The position numbers and the translations under genes are program-made. Shown here one piece after another: positions 1 through 12,825 of a DNA stretch of 64,000 nucleotides; positions within the stretch are counted from its first letter, which is position 1; each line of letters starts with the position of its first letter. A model generated the notes under the pieces. The model had not been told where the DNA came from. It did no database searches and was given only the letters and a program-made list of their open reading frames with translations. This DNA comes from Synchiropus splendidus (taxonomy: Eukaryota > Chordata > Actinopteri > Syngnathiformes > Callionymidae), in the NCBI RefSeq assembly GCF_027744825.2, contig NC_071334.1, positions 4,731,437 to 4,795,436 of the forward strand, read 5' to 3'.

Positions 1-1744
1 ACAACGTGTGTGTCTGTGGTTGAAATGTAAATAAATACTTGTTTATTTACTTTGGAGTCGAATGAATGTAGATGATCCAAGTGCGGGCAAGAAAACATCC
101 CTCAGTCAAGATAACAGATAAACATGTTCCATAAACTAAGAGCCTAGGTGGCTCCGGATCAGACCTTTTGGAAATGCTTTCATAACAATCCTTATATTTT
201 GATTGTGAAAATGCACAAAAAGACTTGTTTTCGATTTGTTATTATTTTGCAGTTTTTGAGAGGAGGGTGGGCCATGAAATGATGTCATCAGATAGGTCTC
301 TTGGCCACAAAATAAACACCACAGTCAGCTGTCGTTTCCTCTGAGGCAGACGTGACGTCACTGTTTGTCTGAAAAACCTGTTTCATAGCAAAAAAGTCGC
401 CATTTCTTTTTATCGATACACGCTGAAAATCCACCTCCTCCAGGGGTGAAAACTTCTTTGCAAGTTTCCAGACTATTTTCGGATTTATACCATTTCCATG
501 TGTGAAAATTCAAATGAAAATAGGTGGATTGAAATCCCATGAGCATCAAACATTGGAAACAATGAACTAGGACATGAGAAAATAAACAAATAAATAAAAT
601 CTCTTCTGTCAGAGAAAAGTGCAAATTTTATGTATTGACCGACGCTAAAAATAAGGAAGACAATCTCAACTTACTGGTGATACCGTGCCACACGAATAAA
701 ATCAACTGACTCGGGAAAAAAAACAACAACAAAAAATGAGTTGAAATTGGAGTCAAGGTCATGGCATCTGTTCAAAGGTCTTGGGTGGTTCAGTCACATT
801 CGCGACCTAAAAGATTACCAGACACAAACACTGTCCGGCTGTGATTCCATCTTTTGTGCCGCGCATTTTAAACCTTGTCGGAGAAACCAATCCCCCGCAA
901 GCATGAATGGAATCTTCTTTGTAGAACTTAAATACGGTCCAATGTGTCCATCGACAAAGGCCTTTCCTCGCCTTCCTCCTCGCTCGCTACACTTTAGGTT
1001 CAGCAGGCCTGTGGGTGGGTTTTTTGCCATTCTTTCCCCCCATTCTTCTTTTATTTTGCTCCTTCTTTGGAGCATTAGCGCCACTAACCATTGAACTACA
1101 ACGGCGACTATAAAAATTCATCAGGATTAAAATGACCTCACACACAAAATTAAAGATTCCCGAAATGTACACAATAAAGGGGCTGTATCTTTTTTAAGAC
1201 ATTCTGGGCTTCCTTGGGAACAGGATTGTTGCTCGACAAAGTGCTCTCTGCCCAACAATGACCACCTTTCACACACACACACAGGCACTGCCTTTAGAGC
1301 TGTGTAGTAGACGGATTTCACATATCAATCAAAAGAAGGGAGGGAGTCGAGGGGGGGGGCAAAGGGCCCTCGTAGGTTGAGAGTGGTCCTTCAGAGCCAT
1401 GAACGGATCCAAATAGAGTATATGCTTTTCTCTCTTACTGCCACTATTCATAATAACAGAGGAGACAGGGGCAGAGGCGAGGAGGCGGTGGAGGGAGGTC
1501 CTCCGCTCAACACCTTATTTAAGACTTGTCCTTCCCAGCGTCGGAAATCGAAGCTCCTCAGCCCGGACCGGAAATAATAAAACACCACTAGATTGTAAAA
1601 CAAAATGAGCCGGGTGGAGAGAGGCGAAAAAAAAAAAAAAAAAAAGTTGCCTTGTGAAGCGCCGACTGTCTGTGCAAGCTTTATGTTCATGAGTCTGCAC
1701 ATGCAAGTGTGTGTGTGTGCGAGCGAGCGAGGGGAGGGGGGTGT
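1..1744. other. Gene-free noncoding stretch
   Basis: No coding exon, RNA gene or recognised transposon is visible. Open frames here (61-117 codons) lack protein-like composition and overlap on both strands. The stretch holds a perfect palindromic CRE word TGACGTCA at 353-360, a G-rich tract at 1338-1366 with four G-runs of three or more, and a poly(A) run at 1627-1645. Intergenic or intronic DNA is the best description. Confidence 0.6.
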
Positions 1745-1960
1745 GTCATTCCATTACACCTGCACCATGGTGTAATGAGCCCGAGCCTGTACGCCGGGCA
1801 ACAGCCACCCACTGCGCCAGCCATGCGCACCGCTGCCGCTAATCACGCTGGAAATGAATAAGGTGTCAGCGAGTGGGTAATTCACAGCTGTATTTAAGTA
1901 GCTCAGCCCAGATATCAGCCACATAAAACAAATGCAATATACCATTCCATTTTAAATATA
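1745..1960. promoter_or_regulatory. Candidate conserved noncoding element
   Basis: About 200 bp of mixed-composition, repeat-free sequence stands out from its surroundings. It contains a TAATCA-type homeodomain word, E-box-like CAGCTG and AAATGAATAAGG/AAACAAATGCAAT words, and it is flanked by low-complexity GT- and AT-rich DNA. No protein frame is credible. The call is an inference from texture only; no alignment to another species was possible. It could equally be ordinary unique sequence. Confidence 0.22.
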
Positions 1961-2256
1961 GAATATTCTTGACAGGAGTATTAATGGAGACACCTTAAAG
2001 GTCTTCTTAATAGGTCACTGGCTGCATGTTTCACCTTGTGCTGCGTGTGAGCAGAGTTGGGAGGCGTTCACATCTCTGATACCAGTGAAACACGGGATTC
2101 AGCCTCCTGTTTCACTCAATGAAGTCAGGTATGTTATGTTTAACGTCATCTTTGTTTTTTAAAGTAGAATATTTCAGCACTGTGGCCATGGGTGTGATGA
2201 AATGTGATATATATATTGGAAATTTACATCTATTTTTAAACAGATTTTTGCTCCTC

Positions 2257-2443
2257 CACATCCAGAGGAACCAGCTGAGGTGGCTCGGGCATCTGATCCG
2301 GATGCCCCCTGGACGCCTCCCTGGGGAGGTGTTCCGGGCATGGAGGAGACCCCGGGGAAGACCCAGGACTCGCTGAAGAGATGATGTCTCCGCTCTGGCC
2401 TGGGAACACCTCGGGATCCCCCAGGAAGAGCTGGAGGAGGTTT
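2257..2443 (+). mobile_element. Decayed LINE tail: C-terminus of a non-LTR retrotransposon ORF2
   Basis: Translated on the + strand this segment gives QLRWLGHLIRMPPGRLPGEV followed by an RPRGRPRTR motif, the C-terminal tail of reverse-transcriptase ORFs of a non-LTR retrotransposon type abundant in fish. A stop codon TGA at 2374-2376 falls where the family usually has Trp (RTRW). The same frame continues beyond it with RDDVSALAWEHLGIPQEELEEV, which is also family-like, so the copy is inactivated by that nonsense change. Only about 190 bp survive; endonuclease and polymerase domains are absent. The LINE clade (L2, Rex or RTE-like) is not resolved here. A reading frame of 85 codons starting at 2119 ends inside this remnant and is not a gene. 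Confidence 0.8.
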
Positions 2444-2990
2444 GAGCTTTTCAGGGTCGAGATATTGTAGTTTTAACAGCCATTTTCTTTGTGGATAAAA
2501 AAGATGCCCAGACTTCTCTTCCCTCCAAAAACCTCCTCGCTGTTCCTCTGAGTAAATCTAGCTACTAACAGTAGCATCTACCTTTCAGTCAGTGTGGAGG
2601 TCCAGGGAACGCGTTGAAGTCAACCTTGTTTGAACTAAACGTGGCAATATTAGAAGTTGTTGCATGAGTGTGTTACGATTTGCTGCTATTTTTACACTGT
2701 ATGGCTGCATAAGTGTGTAATTGGGGACAAGGCAGCCTTGCACCGGGCCACGACAGAGACTTATGTTAAACCTAATTAGATCATGATAATAGCTTTAGGG
2801 CCCCAGTGATCAATGCTAGAGGTCTGTGGAGATGAACTTTCCTTAAGTTCCATGCTGCCTGCGATGGCTTTTTTTTTTCTCTCACACAGACAGATTTCAG
2901 CACTTTTGTTTCAGGGGCAGTAATATATTTTGCCATGTACAGTACAGAATATGATACCAATTTACAATGAAAAAAAAAGTATAGATATCT

Positions 2991-3043
<53 letters not shown>

Positions 3044-5640
3044 AAATACAGATATTACTCACTGTATTTTAGTTACAACATCGAGAACGTTCTTCTACAC
3101 TCGTACTAGCATTGCTTTCTTTGCACACTACAGGTATTGCGTTATCCGTGGCTGCGAGATTAGTGTGTTCCGCTGCAAAGCCTGATGTTTTCCCACGACC
3201 GAAACAGGTGGTAGATTCTGTGCGGGCGCCCAGACTCAACCATTGTTGATCATCATAAAAGAACTAGCAGTTGCAGGCGTTAGCATCTCTGTCAGGAAAC
3301 GGCTAACGTGGTGTCGTCGATTAGTTCCCTATTTCCGTCACATCCTGCACACAGTTCGTAAAATCTGAAATTCGCCCAGAGGCCTTCTGTCAGCGTTTTT
3401 TATCAGCCTTTTCCTTGTTTTTCTTTTGCAATTCGTTCACTCATTCGGCTGCTGTAAAGCCACCACTTATGTCAGGGACGACTTTGCTATACGCCGGTGT
3501 CCATGAAAGAAGATTACAGCCCTTGATGAATTTGGGAGAAAACCCCACAAAAGAAATGTATTTAAACTGATATCTACGGATGTTGTTGCCACAAATAAGA
3601 ACAAAAGCCAAACAGACGTATCATAAACATCGACAGCCCTCATATCAGCGTCTCAATCCTGAGAGTGTCGCCATGTGGTTTCGACATCACACTCACTTAC
3701 ATGGTGAAATTCTAGCCTATTTAAAATTATTTATAAAGCTTCTCAACCATTACAAGAGATTTGAATACCGAGTAAGATTCACAGTAAGGTACCGAAGTTC
3801 AAATGTCCCCAAGAAGCTCCCTGTGGACGAAGGATTAGCACGGTTCCATTATTGTGCGACAGTGCTTTGTTTGTTTGGTTGCCATCCGTCAGCCCTCTGA
3901 CCTCATCTCCCATGACGTAACAAGTTCCATGAATGCCGCAGTTTGCCAGAGTTGCCGACTTGATACAAAATCTTTTAGTGCTGGTTCACTTTGTCTTTTC
4001 AACAGCATGAGGAGGAAGCACACTGGACTTGGTGCCGGTGAGCAAAAGGCTGGGCAGAAACATGGTCATGGAGCAAGTTCTGTATGCATTTTGTGTAGTC
4101 ATGAACACACAAAAGAAATACTGGGTTGAATCAGTCATAGCACTGAGAAATCTGTTTGTGAAGTGAATATGGTCACTAACACTGTTAAAGCTGCGCTGGT
4201 CGATCAGATCAAACCCTCCATCTCCGAGACTTCTAAGATTCCTCCCTGCATTAAACGGCCAACTCTCCATGGCGACATCTATCTAGCGCCACCAGCTTGA
4301 GGGCATCTTTAAGCAGAGGAATTTAGCCATTATGTGGCATTAACCTCATTAGAAAACACTCTTTAGCTGCTCCAAGATAAAATTGATTTACAGCTGCCAT
4401 TTCCACCACTGCTCTCGATCAATGGTTAAACTATCCCTTTTATGGCCTGGTGCACACTCTGCGCTCTTTTCTCCGGATTCTTCACACGCTGCTCTTTAAG
4501 CCGTCTCTTCTGTACGAGGTAAGAGTGGCAGACTGTGAGTCCCAAGCAGTCGAATACGGGTTTGTTTTCCTTCACTGGCAACACTCTAGTTTCATTTGAC
4601 ACACGTTTTGGGCTTTGAATAGGGAACTGCAAGACATATCTCTTTACTAAACCATCATGAAATAAATGTGTTGATGACTGAAGGTCAAGAGTCTTGACTT
4701 TTTCCAGTGAAAAGGGCTCCTTTATATGTTTTAGTTTAGTCTTGCAAGGTAATAAATGGTCACAACATACATAACCCAGCCGTTGCGTTCTCTGGCCCAT
4801 GCTGGAACATCCCAGCATGCTTTGCAGGAATTCTAGTCCCTCCACAGAGAGGTTCTCCCACCTCAATCTTGTGGGAGTACTCAAGCTGCCTGGCCAGCAG
4901 AGACTCTATTTCTCCTTGGGGTACTCAGAAAAAAAGCGTCCAGATCAACTGCTGGTGTCTTTATACTATACTTCGAGAGCAGAGTGAGTTTTGTGCAAAG
5001 ACGAAAGTGAACGGTGGAGTCGTCGCCGCTACCCACAATGTCACGGGCTTGCCCCCACCACCCCCCACCCCTTCCCTGAAGGACCTCTACAGCTCTCACT
5101 GCCACAAGTCGGCACAATGCAGCCTCAAGAATTCAACCCTTAACGAAACCGAACTACCCTTGACTAAGTATTGCAGGATAATGAAGGCAAAGACAAAGAG
5201 ACAAACAGTCTCAACGGTAAAGCCATTACTACACTCAACAAGGTTTTGACTGCTGATGAGTTCTCTTTTTGATCTTGGAAAAAAAAAAGGTGCAGTGTTC
5301 AACTCGTACAATAAATGGCACAAACACTGGAAACAGCAAAACACAACTGGCAAAAGTTGTTTATAATACGTATGCATCTACATGTTTAAACAAACTTCAG
5401 AGTGCTCCTAGAACCTTGTTTTAATTTCTCTTATTTGTGTGTGTATTTACTAAAATTGTACAGAAACTATCGAGGAATGCAAACCACAATTTCACCAACA
5501 AAAAGAATGAAGAGATATTTTAAGTATAAAGTGTCACTGACAATTACATAAAACAATACATAAATAGAAAGAATGACTGTTTTATTTATTTGTACACAAA
5601 AAAAAATCAATGGGATTTCAGTTACTTATACTAGCCAAAA
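2444..5640. other. Gene-free noncoding stretch
   Basis: No supported gene. It contains the AT array listed separately at 2995-3036. The largest open frame is 152 codons on the minus strand (4426-4884); it has no recognisable domain, signal or family motif and spans a short inverted repeat near 4800-4821 (arms CATGCTGG/CCAGCATG). No transposon termini were recognised. Confidence 0.55.
2995..3036. repeat. (AT)n microsatellite
   Basis: About 21 uninterrupted AT dinucleotides. Frames across it translate to alternating Ile-Tyr and are artefacts. Confidence 0.97.
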
Positions 5641-5685
5641 CTACATTGTGATTTCGGCAAGGTTCCCATAAGCAGCGCAAACACT

Positions 5686-5705
5686 GCCGCCATCTTGTGA
5701 CGTCA
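5686..5705. promoter_or_regulatory. Abutting YY1-like and CRE motifs
   Basis: The word GCCGCCATCTTG (reverse complement CAAGATGGCGGC, matching the YY1 consensus) occupies 5686-5697 and is followed without a gap by the palindromic CRE TGACGTCA at 5698-5705. This arrangement resembles core promoters of CREB/YY1-regulated vertebrate genes. No CpG island or exon is visible beside it, so it may be a chance composite, an orphan promoter or an enhancer. Confidence 0.35.
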
Positions 5706-6640
5706 GTGGAGGTACCAAACATTGGTGCGTTCATGTAAACCAAGAACTTGTTTTGATTCCAACCACATCATTTCGGAGGCGACAACTCCGACGATTGTGA
5801 GAGGGTTTAGTGCCTGAACGGCTCGAAGTCGGTGGCAACACTCAACAGTAATGTAAATGTAATGCAAAACTGGAGGTACCGTAGTACGAAACTGGGACTG
5901 TATTGACGCCTTCTCTCAGCTGTTTTGATGGCTTATTGTCATTGCTTGTTCATAGTTTATTGTCGAAAATCCTGGGCATTTGCAGTTTGTTTCAAACCTG
6001 TTTTTTCCTGCAAAGCAGCCAAACGCAGATGGTTGTCCCTCGTCCCTCATTTTTTAAACTGGCTTCACCTATTTCTTATGATGCTCTTCGTCCTCTGGTG
6101 AGAAGAATAGGCTTCCGTGCTAGAACATCCAGATGTCATGCAAAGGTTCAGCATTTCTCGTCTGATACTGAAGCTGGATAGCTTTTTCACCTGCACTCTA
6201 ATGGTGCATCGACAGCTTCAGTGACATCCCAAAGGCTCATTTCCGGCTCTGGCTTTGTGTGACAGGACTCTGAATTTGATTCACGTTGTAATAGTTTTAC
6301 ACTTATTTAGCCTTGAAATGCAAGAGAATGAACTTTGTAGACGATACGTGACCATTTCACACCACACATCCACGCACTGTTCCAGAGGTGTGTCGCTGAC
6401 ACTTTGCATCTGAAGACAATTCTGCACAGTCTACATGAAAAATAAGGCAGTGAGTTTTCCATCATCCAGGCCAAAACTATAAATTCTTAACCACAAGAAA
6501 GCATCTGTCCATGTTTCACAATCTTCCCAACTGCCTGCTTCAGGAGCAGGACTACGTTGGCTGAACCCCAGTCTCCCTGACAGCTCAGGTTTATGTGGAC
6601 GTTTGAGCAAAACACGCAATGCTGTATTTCTTTGACAAAT
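5706..6640. other. Gene-free noncoding stretch
   Basis: No exon, RNA gene or transposon terminus recognised. A 92-codon frame at 5903-6181 has no family resemblance. It directly follows the YY1/CRE composite, so an uncharacterised noncoding transcript starting here cannot be excluded, but nothing in the sequence demands one. Confidence 0.5.
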
Positions 6641-6960
6641 CAATACAACCACCATCTCAGCTCTCCTTCCGTTCCCTCCCTCTTCGCCGCCTCGTCCCAG
6701 CTCCCCCTATCATCTTGCCCTGTCTGGGAGAATTGATCCGCTCGGATTGACTGATATCAACCAGCGGATTGAGTGATACTCCCACCCCCCTCCGCTCTTT
6801 TCTTTTCACAGCACTTTTGACACATAAATAAAATATGTGGCCTTTTTGCTTGAATCTCCACAGCGTTTGCTCAGGGAGAGAAGACAGGTCTGCTGTTGGG
6901 AGCCGCGCTTCAGCTTGGAATCGGCTGTTGGCTGCCTGCTTGAAACCTGCTGAACTATCT
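6641..6960. promoter_or_regulatory. Candidate regulatory segment with a 22-bp-spaced direct repeat
   Basis: A pyrimidine-rich block is followed by two near-identical 13-bp words beginning GGATTGA, at 6744-6756 and 6766-6778, 22 bp apart (about two helical turns). Such phased sites are typical of cooperative transcription-factor binding. The segment is unique within the window. No evidence beyond motif arrangement. Confidence 0.2.
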
Positions 6961-9573
6961 AACCTGAGTGATTTTAGAGCAACAGTGCGACTTTAGAGAA
7001 GGAGCAATGCATTACTGAAGGTTTAATCATGGTCGTAAAATCTAAAATTGGCAAAAGAACAACGAGCAATTATTATAAATGATTCGACAACCATAATGAG
7101 AGTCACTCATCCACTCATCAGATGGGGAATGACGTACTACCTGAAGGTCAAGATATGTTTAAACACCTGTTTTAAAAAGCCTTTCAGAGGCAAATGTTTC
7201 CAAAAACTATGAAAGATGCCATTTCATCTTGCATCAAAAAGTCACTTCCCTTGTTATCGTGCACAAGGCAGTCATACTTTCTGGGACTCCTGTCAGTGTC
7301 CACATCCTGGAGTCAACCTCATCCTTTCACAACCGAGTCTCAGCATCCTCTTCCTCAAAGACACACCTTCTTTTCCCCAGTGTTTGTGCTGCTCTTTCCC
7401 CTCCTCTGGTGGTTCCGTCCACTCTACTGTACTTCCTCAACTTCCACTTACTGGGCTCCGCTTTCACTGTATTCCTTTTCCTGGTCACTGACCTTCTTCT
7501 ACAGCAAAAATAAATAAGTACATTTCAAATTGTCACTGAGTCTGTATGTATACTCGGGCTAGGATGACATGCATCCGTCCCGGTTCAATACTTTCCCAAT
7601 ATAATTTATGTCGCAAATGTATTAATTTAAAAATAATAAAGTATTATTCACTCTTTATATTTATACAGTTAATAATAACAAGGTGCCAGAACAGGTTCTG
7701 ACAGTAATATTTTGGGGTTAAACTGTTTCACAGCCCACGACGACCATCCATGGCATTGATGGGGTTATTCCAGTATCTACAATCCTTCAGAGCCATAGTG
7801 AGCAGCGGTTAGCAGTTGGCACAGGGCTAACCCAGCGTAAAACTCTGGCAAAAGAGGCTTTTGTCCGGCCACACTTCCCATGTGTCTGGCCTTTCTAGCC
7901 AAGTGACTTCATATGGATCTATATCATGAATGCAGTCCGTGGTGCGTTTGCTAGATGGCGCTGTGGAGTGACAGTTGGCTGCCCGATGCTAGCATCAGCT
8001 ACGTGGATCCAGCAACCATGGTCCATATTTGGTGTTTGAAAATAAAAGCTTGTCACATGAGAATGTAGGAAAAAAATAAATGACCCTAGAGAGAAATATC
8101 GAAAAAAAATGTTTTTATATATTCGGGAATCGATTGTTTTCCCCAGCTCCTGACGTATACGTGTCAAATCCCAGTGAGAGTGAGAAGTTATTCACCTAGC
8201 CATCCACAGATCAACATGTTTTCATAAATGAATGAAATAAAATGAAAACACAGATGAACATCATCATCTACGCACAGTACACTGGACAGTGTCCCAAGTT
8301 TCACCTTGCGAGTCAGAAGTAACCACACACGTTCGCACTTTCGTAACCACAATTAGCTGTGACCGCACAACCAAACCGTGTTGAGAGTCGCTTCAATATC
8401 AGGATGAAATGATTTATCCCCGCAATTAACGGCCCGACGCAAAGTTCCCGTCCTCACGTTAGCAAGATATTCCTGATCTGGCTGCAAAGGAATTTTAATG
8501 TCACGACTAGAAATAGCTGCAGGGTGAACTAACCTTGCGTCCCCGTTAGGATTTCCACCTCGGCATGTTAGACAGTTGAAGGGGCTTAAATAAACTCTTG
8601 ACACTTCTTTCATACGAATGTGGAGAACACTCGCACATTCATACCTATATTACGTAAGTGTCTGAGCCCCGGGGCCGAGGTCGAGCCGGAGGAAGAGGAG
8701 ACAGACAGCTTAAATATACACGTACTACAACAGACAGCTGATGGGATTAATGAGGAATTATCTGTGCGCACACATGTTCCAGCAATATGTGTATCTGTGA
8801 TTTAAGTTGAAGCCCTGGCGAGTGTTTGCCTCACAACAAAGCGACAGCCTTTCTGCATACCGTGCACTTACACATCAGAATCTGTCAGGTAATAGTTCAT
8901 AAACCATGTTCAAACATTCACATTCTAATTCATGCCATGCAACTTCATATATACCATAGGCTTCTATTTTTGTATTTATTCATTAATATTACGAGCTTTT
9001 TTTTTTCTTCTTGTGAATAGCAAAATCAGAATCTAGTATTGTACTATGTGTTATTGCATTACATATTTGGTAATTGACCATAATTTCCTTTTTTTGTTTT
9101 GTAGTTTTCAGAATAAAAGTAGAGAAATATACCTTGGCTGAATCAAACAAGCGATGGGTTATTTGACATGAGACCAATCTGTCCTGTTACCAGCTTCTAG
9201 AAGCATGGAACTAATGTATTCAGCACTCCCCCTATTCTTCCCCATTCCCTTAACATTTTAGCAATCATCCACAGAGTTATTGCGCTTTCATCAATATAAC
9301 ACAAGCTCAGGAATTTATGTCCCCAAGTTCTCTTCTTGCGCATTAAACAACAAGAAATACTGCTTCTAGTAGCAGGCATCAATTTGGTCTGCCATTTATT
9401 CTATTCCCACTTTCAATCTCCCTCCCTGGAAACCCCTTAGTCACCTCAGATGGGGGCGGGGGGGTGGTGGAGGGCAGATTCCTCAGACGGCGTGACGGTG
9501 TGCTTAGCCACGTTAAGCCAGTCTCAGCTTCAGCGCTGCTCCTGGTCGCCGTGAGGAGGGAAACCTGGGATGC
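6961..9573. other. Gene-free noncoding stretch
   Basis: No supported gene. Three overlapping + strand frames at 7194-7517 (91-107 codons) result from a stop-poor pyrimidine-rich strand and show no domain. G-rich tract at 9452-9473. No transposon termini identified. Confidence 0.5.
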
Positions 9574-9591
9574 AGAGAGAGAGAGAGAGAG
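9574..9591. repeat. Short (GA)n microsatellite
   Basis: Nine GA dinucleotides in a row within a purine-rich region. Confidence 0.9.
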
Positions 9592-11398
9592 TCAGAGGAA
9601 ATGCTGAGTCGACTGCCACCAATGCTCTCCGTATGGAGGAGGGGGGCATATTCATGTCAGGGATTCCCCCATGCTGAGAGGAAGGGAAGGTGAAGCCACG
9701 ACTCTGATGTTGCCTCTGGCTCTCAACCCGTCGTCCTCCTTCACTTCTGTGTCCAATTTTCTTTAACAGCCTTTATTACCGCACCTCTCTAGCTCTTTAA
9801 GCTCTTCATTTAAAAGTACTGCTCAAGCTAGATCCTGAAAATGAATTTTAAAAATCATGTCTTAAGCAAAGGAAAATGCATCATTTTAGGAAGGGGACTA
9901 CTGTCACTTTTCGCCCAGCCCTCTACGTGGCATCATATTCACTCCCACCGTGGTGAGATGAAGTCATGAGCGACGCCAAATTTGCCCATAAATATAGCTG
10001 CTAAGGGTCGCGATTGGGAATCAACTCATGTCCAAATTCCCATGACTTCAATGTATAAATATACGGAACTAAGAAGCAAAACTCACCCGAACGCAAACAA
10101 AGATGGCTGACTGTCACATCAATTGCTCTCCAGGTTATTTCTGACAATCTACATCCACGAACATATCAGCAGCTACTGTTTTAATTGGCTGGATTAAGGA
10201 GCCGCTGAACAACTCGGTCACACACACAAACATTGCCCACCTTGGCCTCATAGACTCCACCCATCCATCTGTCTCCGCCCTTGTGAGGAGCTCCGTAACA
10301 ACACAACAAGCAACCGCTTCTGAGAGACTACTGAGAGAACACCATAACAGACATACTTAGTTACTACTTACATACTACTACTATTATTGTTTCATTTGGC
10401 ATGTACATTTTTGGGGGGGCGGGTGCACAAAAAAAGGCCAAAAACTGACAAAACTTTACAAGCTTATTTGCAAAGGTTATTGTTTCCTGTCATGTATTTC
10501 TCGTGACACAAATGATCGCCACTTAAAAAAGAAATCTTCCCCAAAATCTGGCAAAAAAGGGTCAGTGTAATCCTGGACAGAATGGTTATCAACAAACTCC
10601 AGCACCTTTTTAATCAGACCATACTTAAAAAAACAGATGTCTCAGCATACTGTGCCTTTTATCTTCACACCTGAACTCACTTTTGCTTCGCTCACATGCT
10701 TATTCAAATTCTTCTCGACGGTGGAAGTGAGGAGGGGTGAGGAAGAAAGATCAAGTGCGATTTGTCTGCCTTACAACATCAACAGAGGCCAAGTGATAAA
10801 CCTGACTCTAGAAAAGCAGCCGTCGCAGCTCGGCACCATTAATCACAAGATAATATTTAAAGTGCCTCTTTTATTCTTTTTGCTTTAGAAGTTGGTTACC
10901 TTCGATTTTCTCTGCTGGGAAAGCATTGCTTGAGACAGGAAATAAGAGGTGGCTCAATACAAGTTATCTTTGATGTGAGGATTCAAGAGAGCCGTGAGTG
11001 TGGGGGTTGACTGGTTAAGAGTAGATGAATGCTCAGTGTTGAGTCCTTTGTTTAAGGCCTACACGAGTAGAACAATTTCATAGTTTGAGTGCTCCACCAT
11101 CTCGAGCAGATCAATAAGGTTCATGGCAAAACAGTCAATGACCCACCAATAGAGTTACAGGACATGGGCAAAGTTGAAAACACAATTTTGATTTCATGGT
11201 CTGCAATTCAAGTCAATTTTAACAGGGTATACTGACTGCTATGTAACTAGTTTTTATTAAAATAAATCCATAAACTGATAAATTATAGGTCATTGTTGTT
11301 GAATTCAGTTGCACGTTTTCTAGACACACAGTAGAAAGTCCGGTTTTGTTCTTGAAGTACATCAAACATTTTAAAACAAAGTGGAAACAAACACTAAA
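9592..11398. other. Gene-free noncoding stretch
   Basis: Unique-looking DNA with no coding frame above 83 codons that looks protein-like, no RNA gene and no recognised repeat. Confidence 0.5.
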
Positions 11399-11399
11399 C

Positions 11400-11640
11400 A
11401 CATCATGGAGGTGCACATGAACATGATTTTTTTTGTCGGGTTATTCATGGAAAAATCCCCAAAGAAAAATCACAAGGATTGAAGTCGGTTGCTCAAGTTG
11501 CGCATTCCGACGTACATATGAAGAAACGTACAGCCTATACACAGCTTGGATTGGATAAAGACTTACTACTCCTGATGAAAAACTAGCATTTTTATTCTCA
11601 ACAATTCAGTAAATGACAAGACCCTCTCCTTCTCTGTCAC
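11400..11640 (+). repeat. Dispersed repeat family A, copy 1
   Basis: Shares ordered blocks with 39424-39620 in the same orientation: CATCATGGAGGTG at the left, a CATTCCG block followed by ATATGAAGA, and an AATTCAGTAAATG block at the right, separated by diverged sequence of similar length. The similarity is old and patchy. Class is unknown: no target duplication, terminal repeat or poly(A) tail is evident, and no coding frame survives. Confidence 0.6.
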
Positions 11641-11844
11641 TATGGCTACGACGGCTCAACCAAAGTTTCAAAAAATCCAGGTGGAAACCCTGCAGTATAT
11701 AATAATAACTCTCCTGTACCTGCATCAATTTTTAAGAATTACTCGACATATATAAAGTATCTCCTTGCTACCTTGTTAAAAGGAGAAACCAGGTCACGAT
11801 ATTGATATGTTGTTGGTGATGTGGTTTTCTAACTTGTTTTAGAT

Positions 11845-11895
11845 TATGATTATTATTATTATTATTATTATTGTTGTTAATATTATTATTATTGA
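11845..11895. repeat. Imperfect (ATT)n microsatellite
   Basis: Runs of ATT/TTA trinucleotides interrupted by TTGTTGTT. Confidence 0.9.
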
Positions 11896-12820
11896 TTTTA
11901 CTTCATCTTCAGCTATCTGGTTTTATAGCCATAGAAGGCTGACGGTTCCTTTCTCAAAAGTTGTGTGTCCATGTATGAGTCAGTAAAAAAGTAGATCCAT
12001 TACTCATGAGTCAACCAGCAGATACAGGTTCAGTTACGGAGGAAGTTGCACATATTGCTAGCAACTGTTATGACTTCTGTCTGGACGCTCTCTCTGTTTA
12101 TAAATCATTGCCATTTTAAAGTGGATCCCACTGAGGAATCTCGAGGGAGAAAAGTACAAGAACTGATTTCAAAACATGTGAGGCCTATGTACAGTTACTT
12201 CGCTGCTCGATGATGCACTCGCTTTACTGGATGTTGCTCAGCAGGACCAAAAGAATGTGACGTAACTTGTGTTCAACATCTCATTTGAAAATCAAGTTTT
12301 AACTGACTAAACTCTCAATAACGATAAGACTTAAATTTTTCGCACGTTAACAACTGGGGTTCAATAAAGTCATAAACTGCAGTCGAGGTGAATGGATTCA
12401 ATATACATTCCGCTTGTGGTTTTAGTCATTCGAAGCATATATCAGTAAAAAGTGTTCCTCTCGGGTCAAGTATGACCTTAAAAGACGCTGAATTGAGCAG
12501 GATAGCGTCTCTATTAAACAGAATTTTCAGAAAAAAAACAGGTATTCTTGTCAAGGCAATACGCGTAAAGTGCTCCACGCACACCGTAAATCACTCCAGC
12601 AGACATCGGCAAGTAGGTGAAGCGCCATCACTAACCACCTCTCTCCCACTACAAATAATCACCTCCTGGTGGGAGGCAATGAGACGGAGGGGGTCGGGGG
12701 AGGGGGGGATAACAAGAAATAAGCAGCAATCTTGTCTTTTAAGCGAAAGCTTGGGAAATATTTCAAGGGGCCAATGAATTTTGTGGCAGTGAATGGGATG
12801 TTGGTACACGTTTTACTCAA
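11896..12820. other. Gene-free noncoding stretch
   Basis: A 129-codon + strand frame at 12388-12777 has no recognisable domain and ends in a G-rich tract (12688-12708) with G-runs of five, five and seven. Nothing else supported. Confidence 0.5.
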
Positions 12821-12825
12821 GGAAA

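Noticed and set aside
2119..2376. 85-codon frame with a convincing C-terminal motif
   Set aside because: The motif belongs to a decayed LINE ORF tail ending at a nonsense codon; the N-terminal part is unrelated flanking DNA.
4426..4884. 152-codon minus-strand frame
   Set aside because: No recognised family motif, signal peptide or codon bias; an overlapping frame is open on the other strand.
7801..7835. AGCAGCGGTTAGCAG word resembling a tRNA-derived SINE head
   Set aside because: No B box or SINE tail follows, and no cloverleaf can be drawn.
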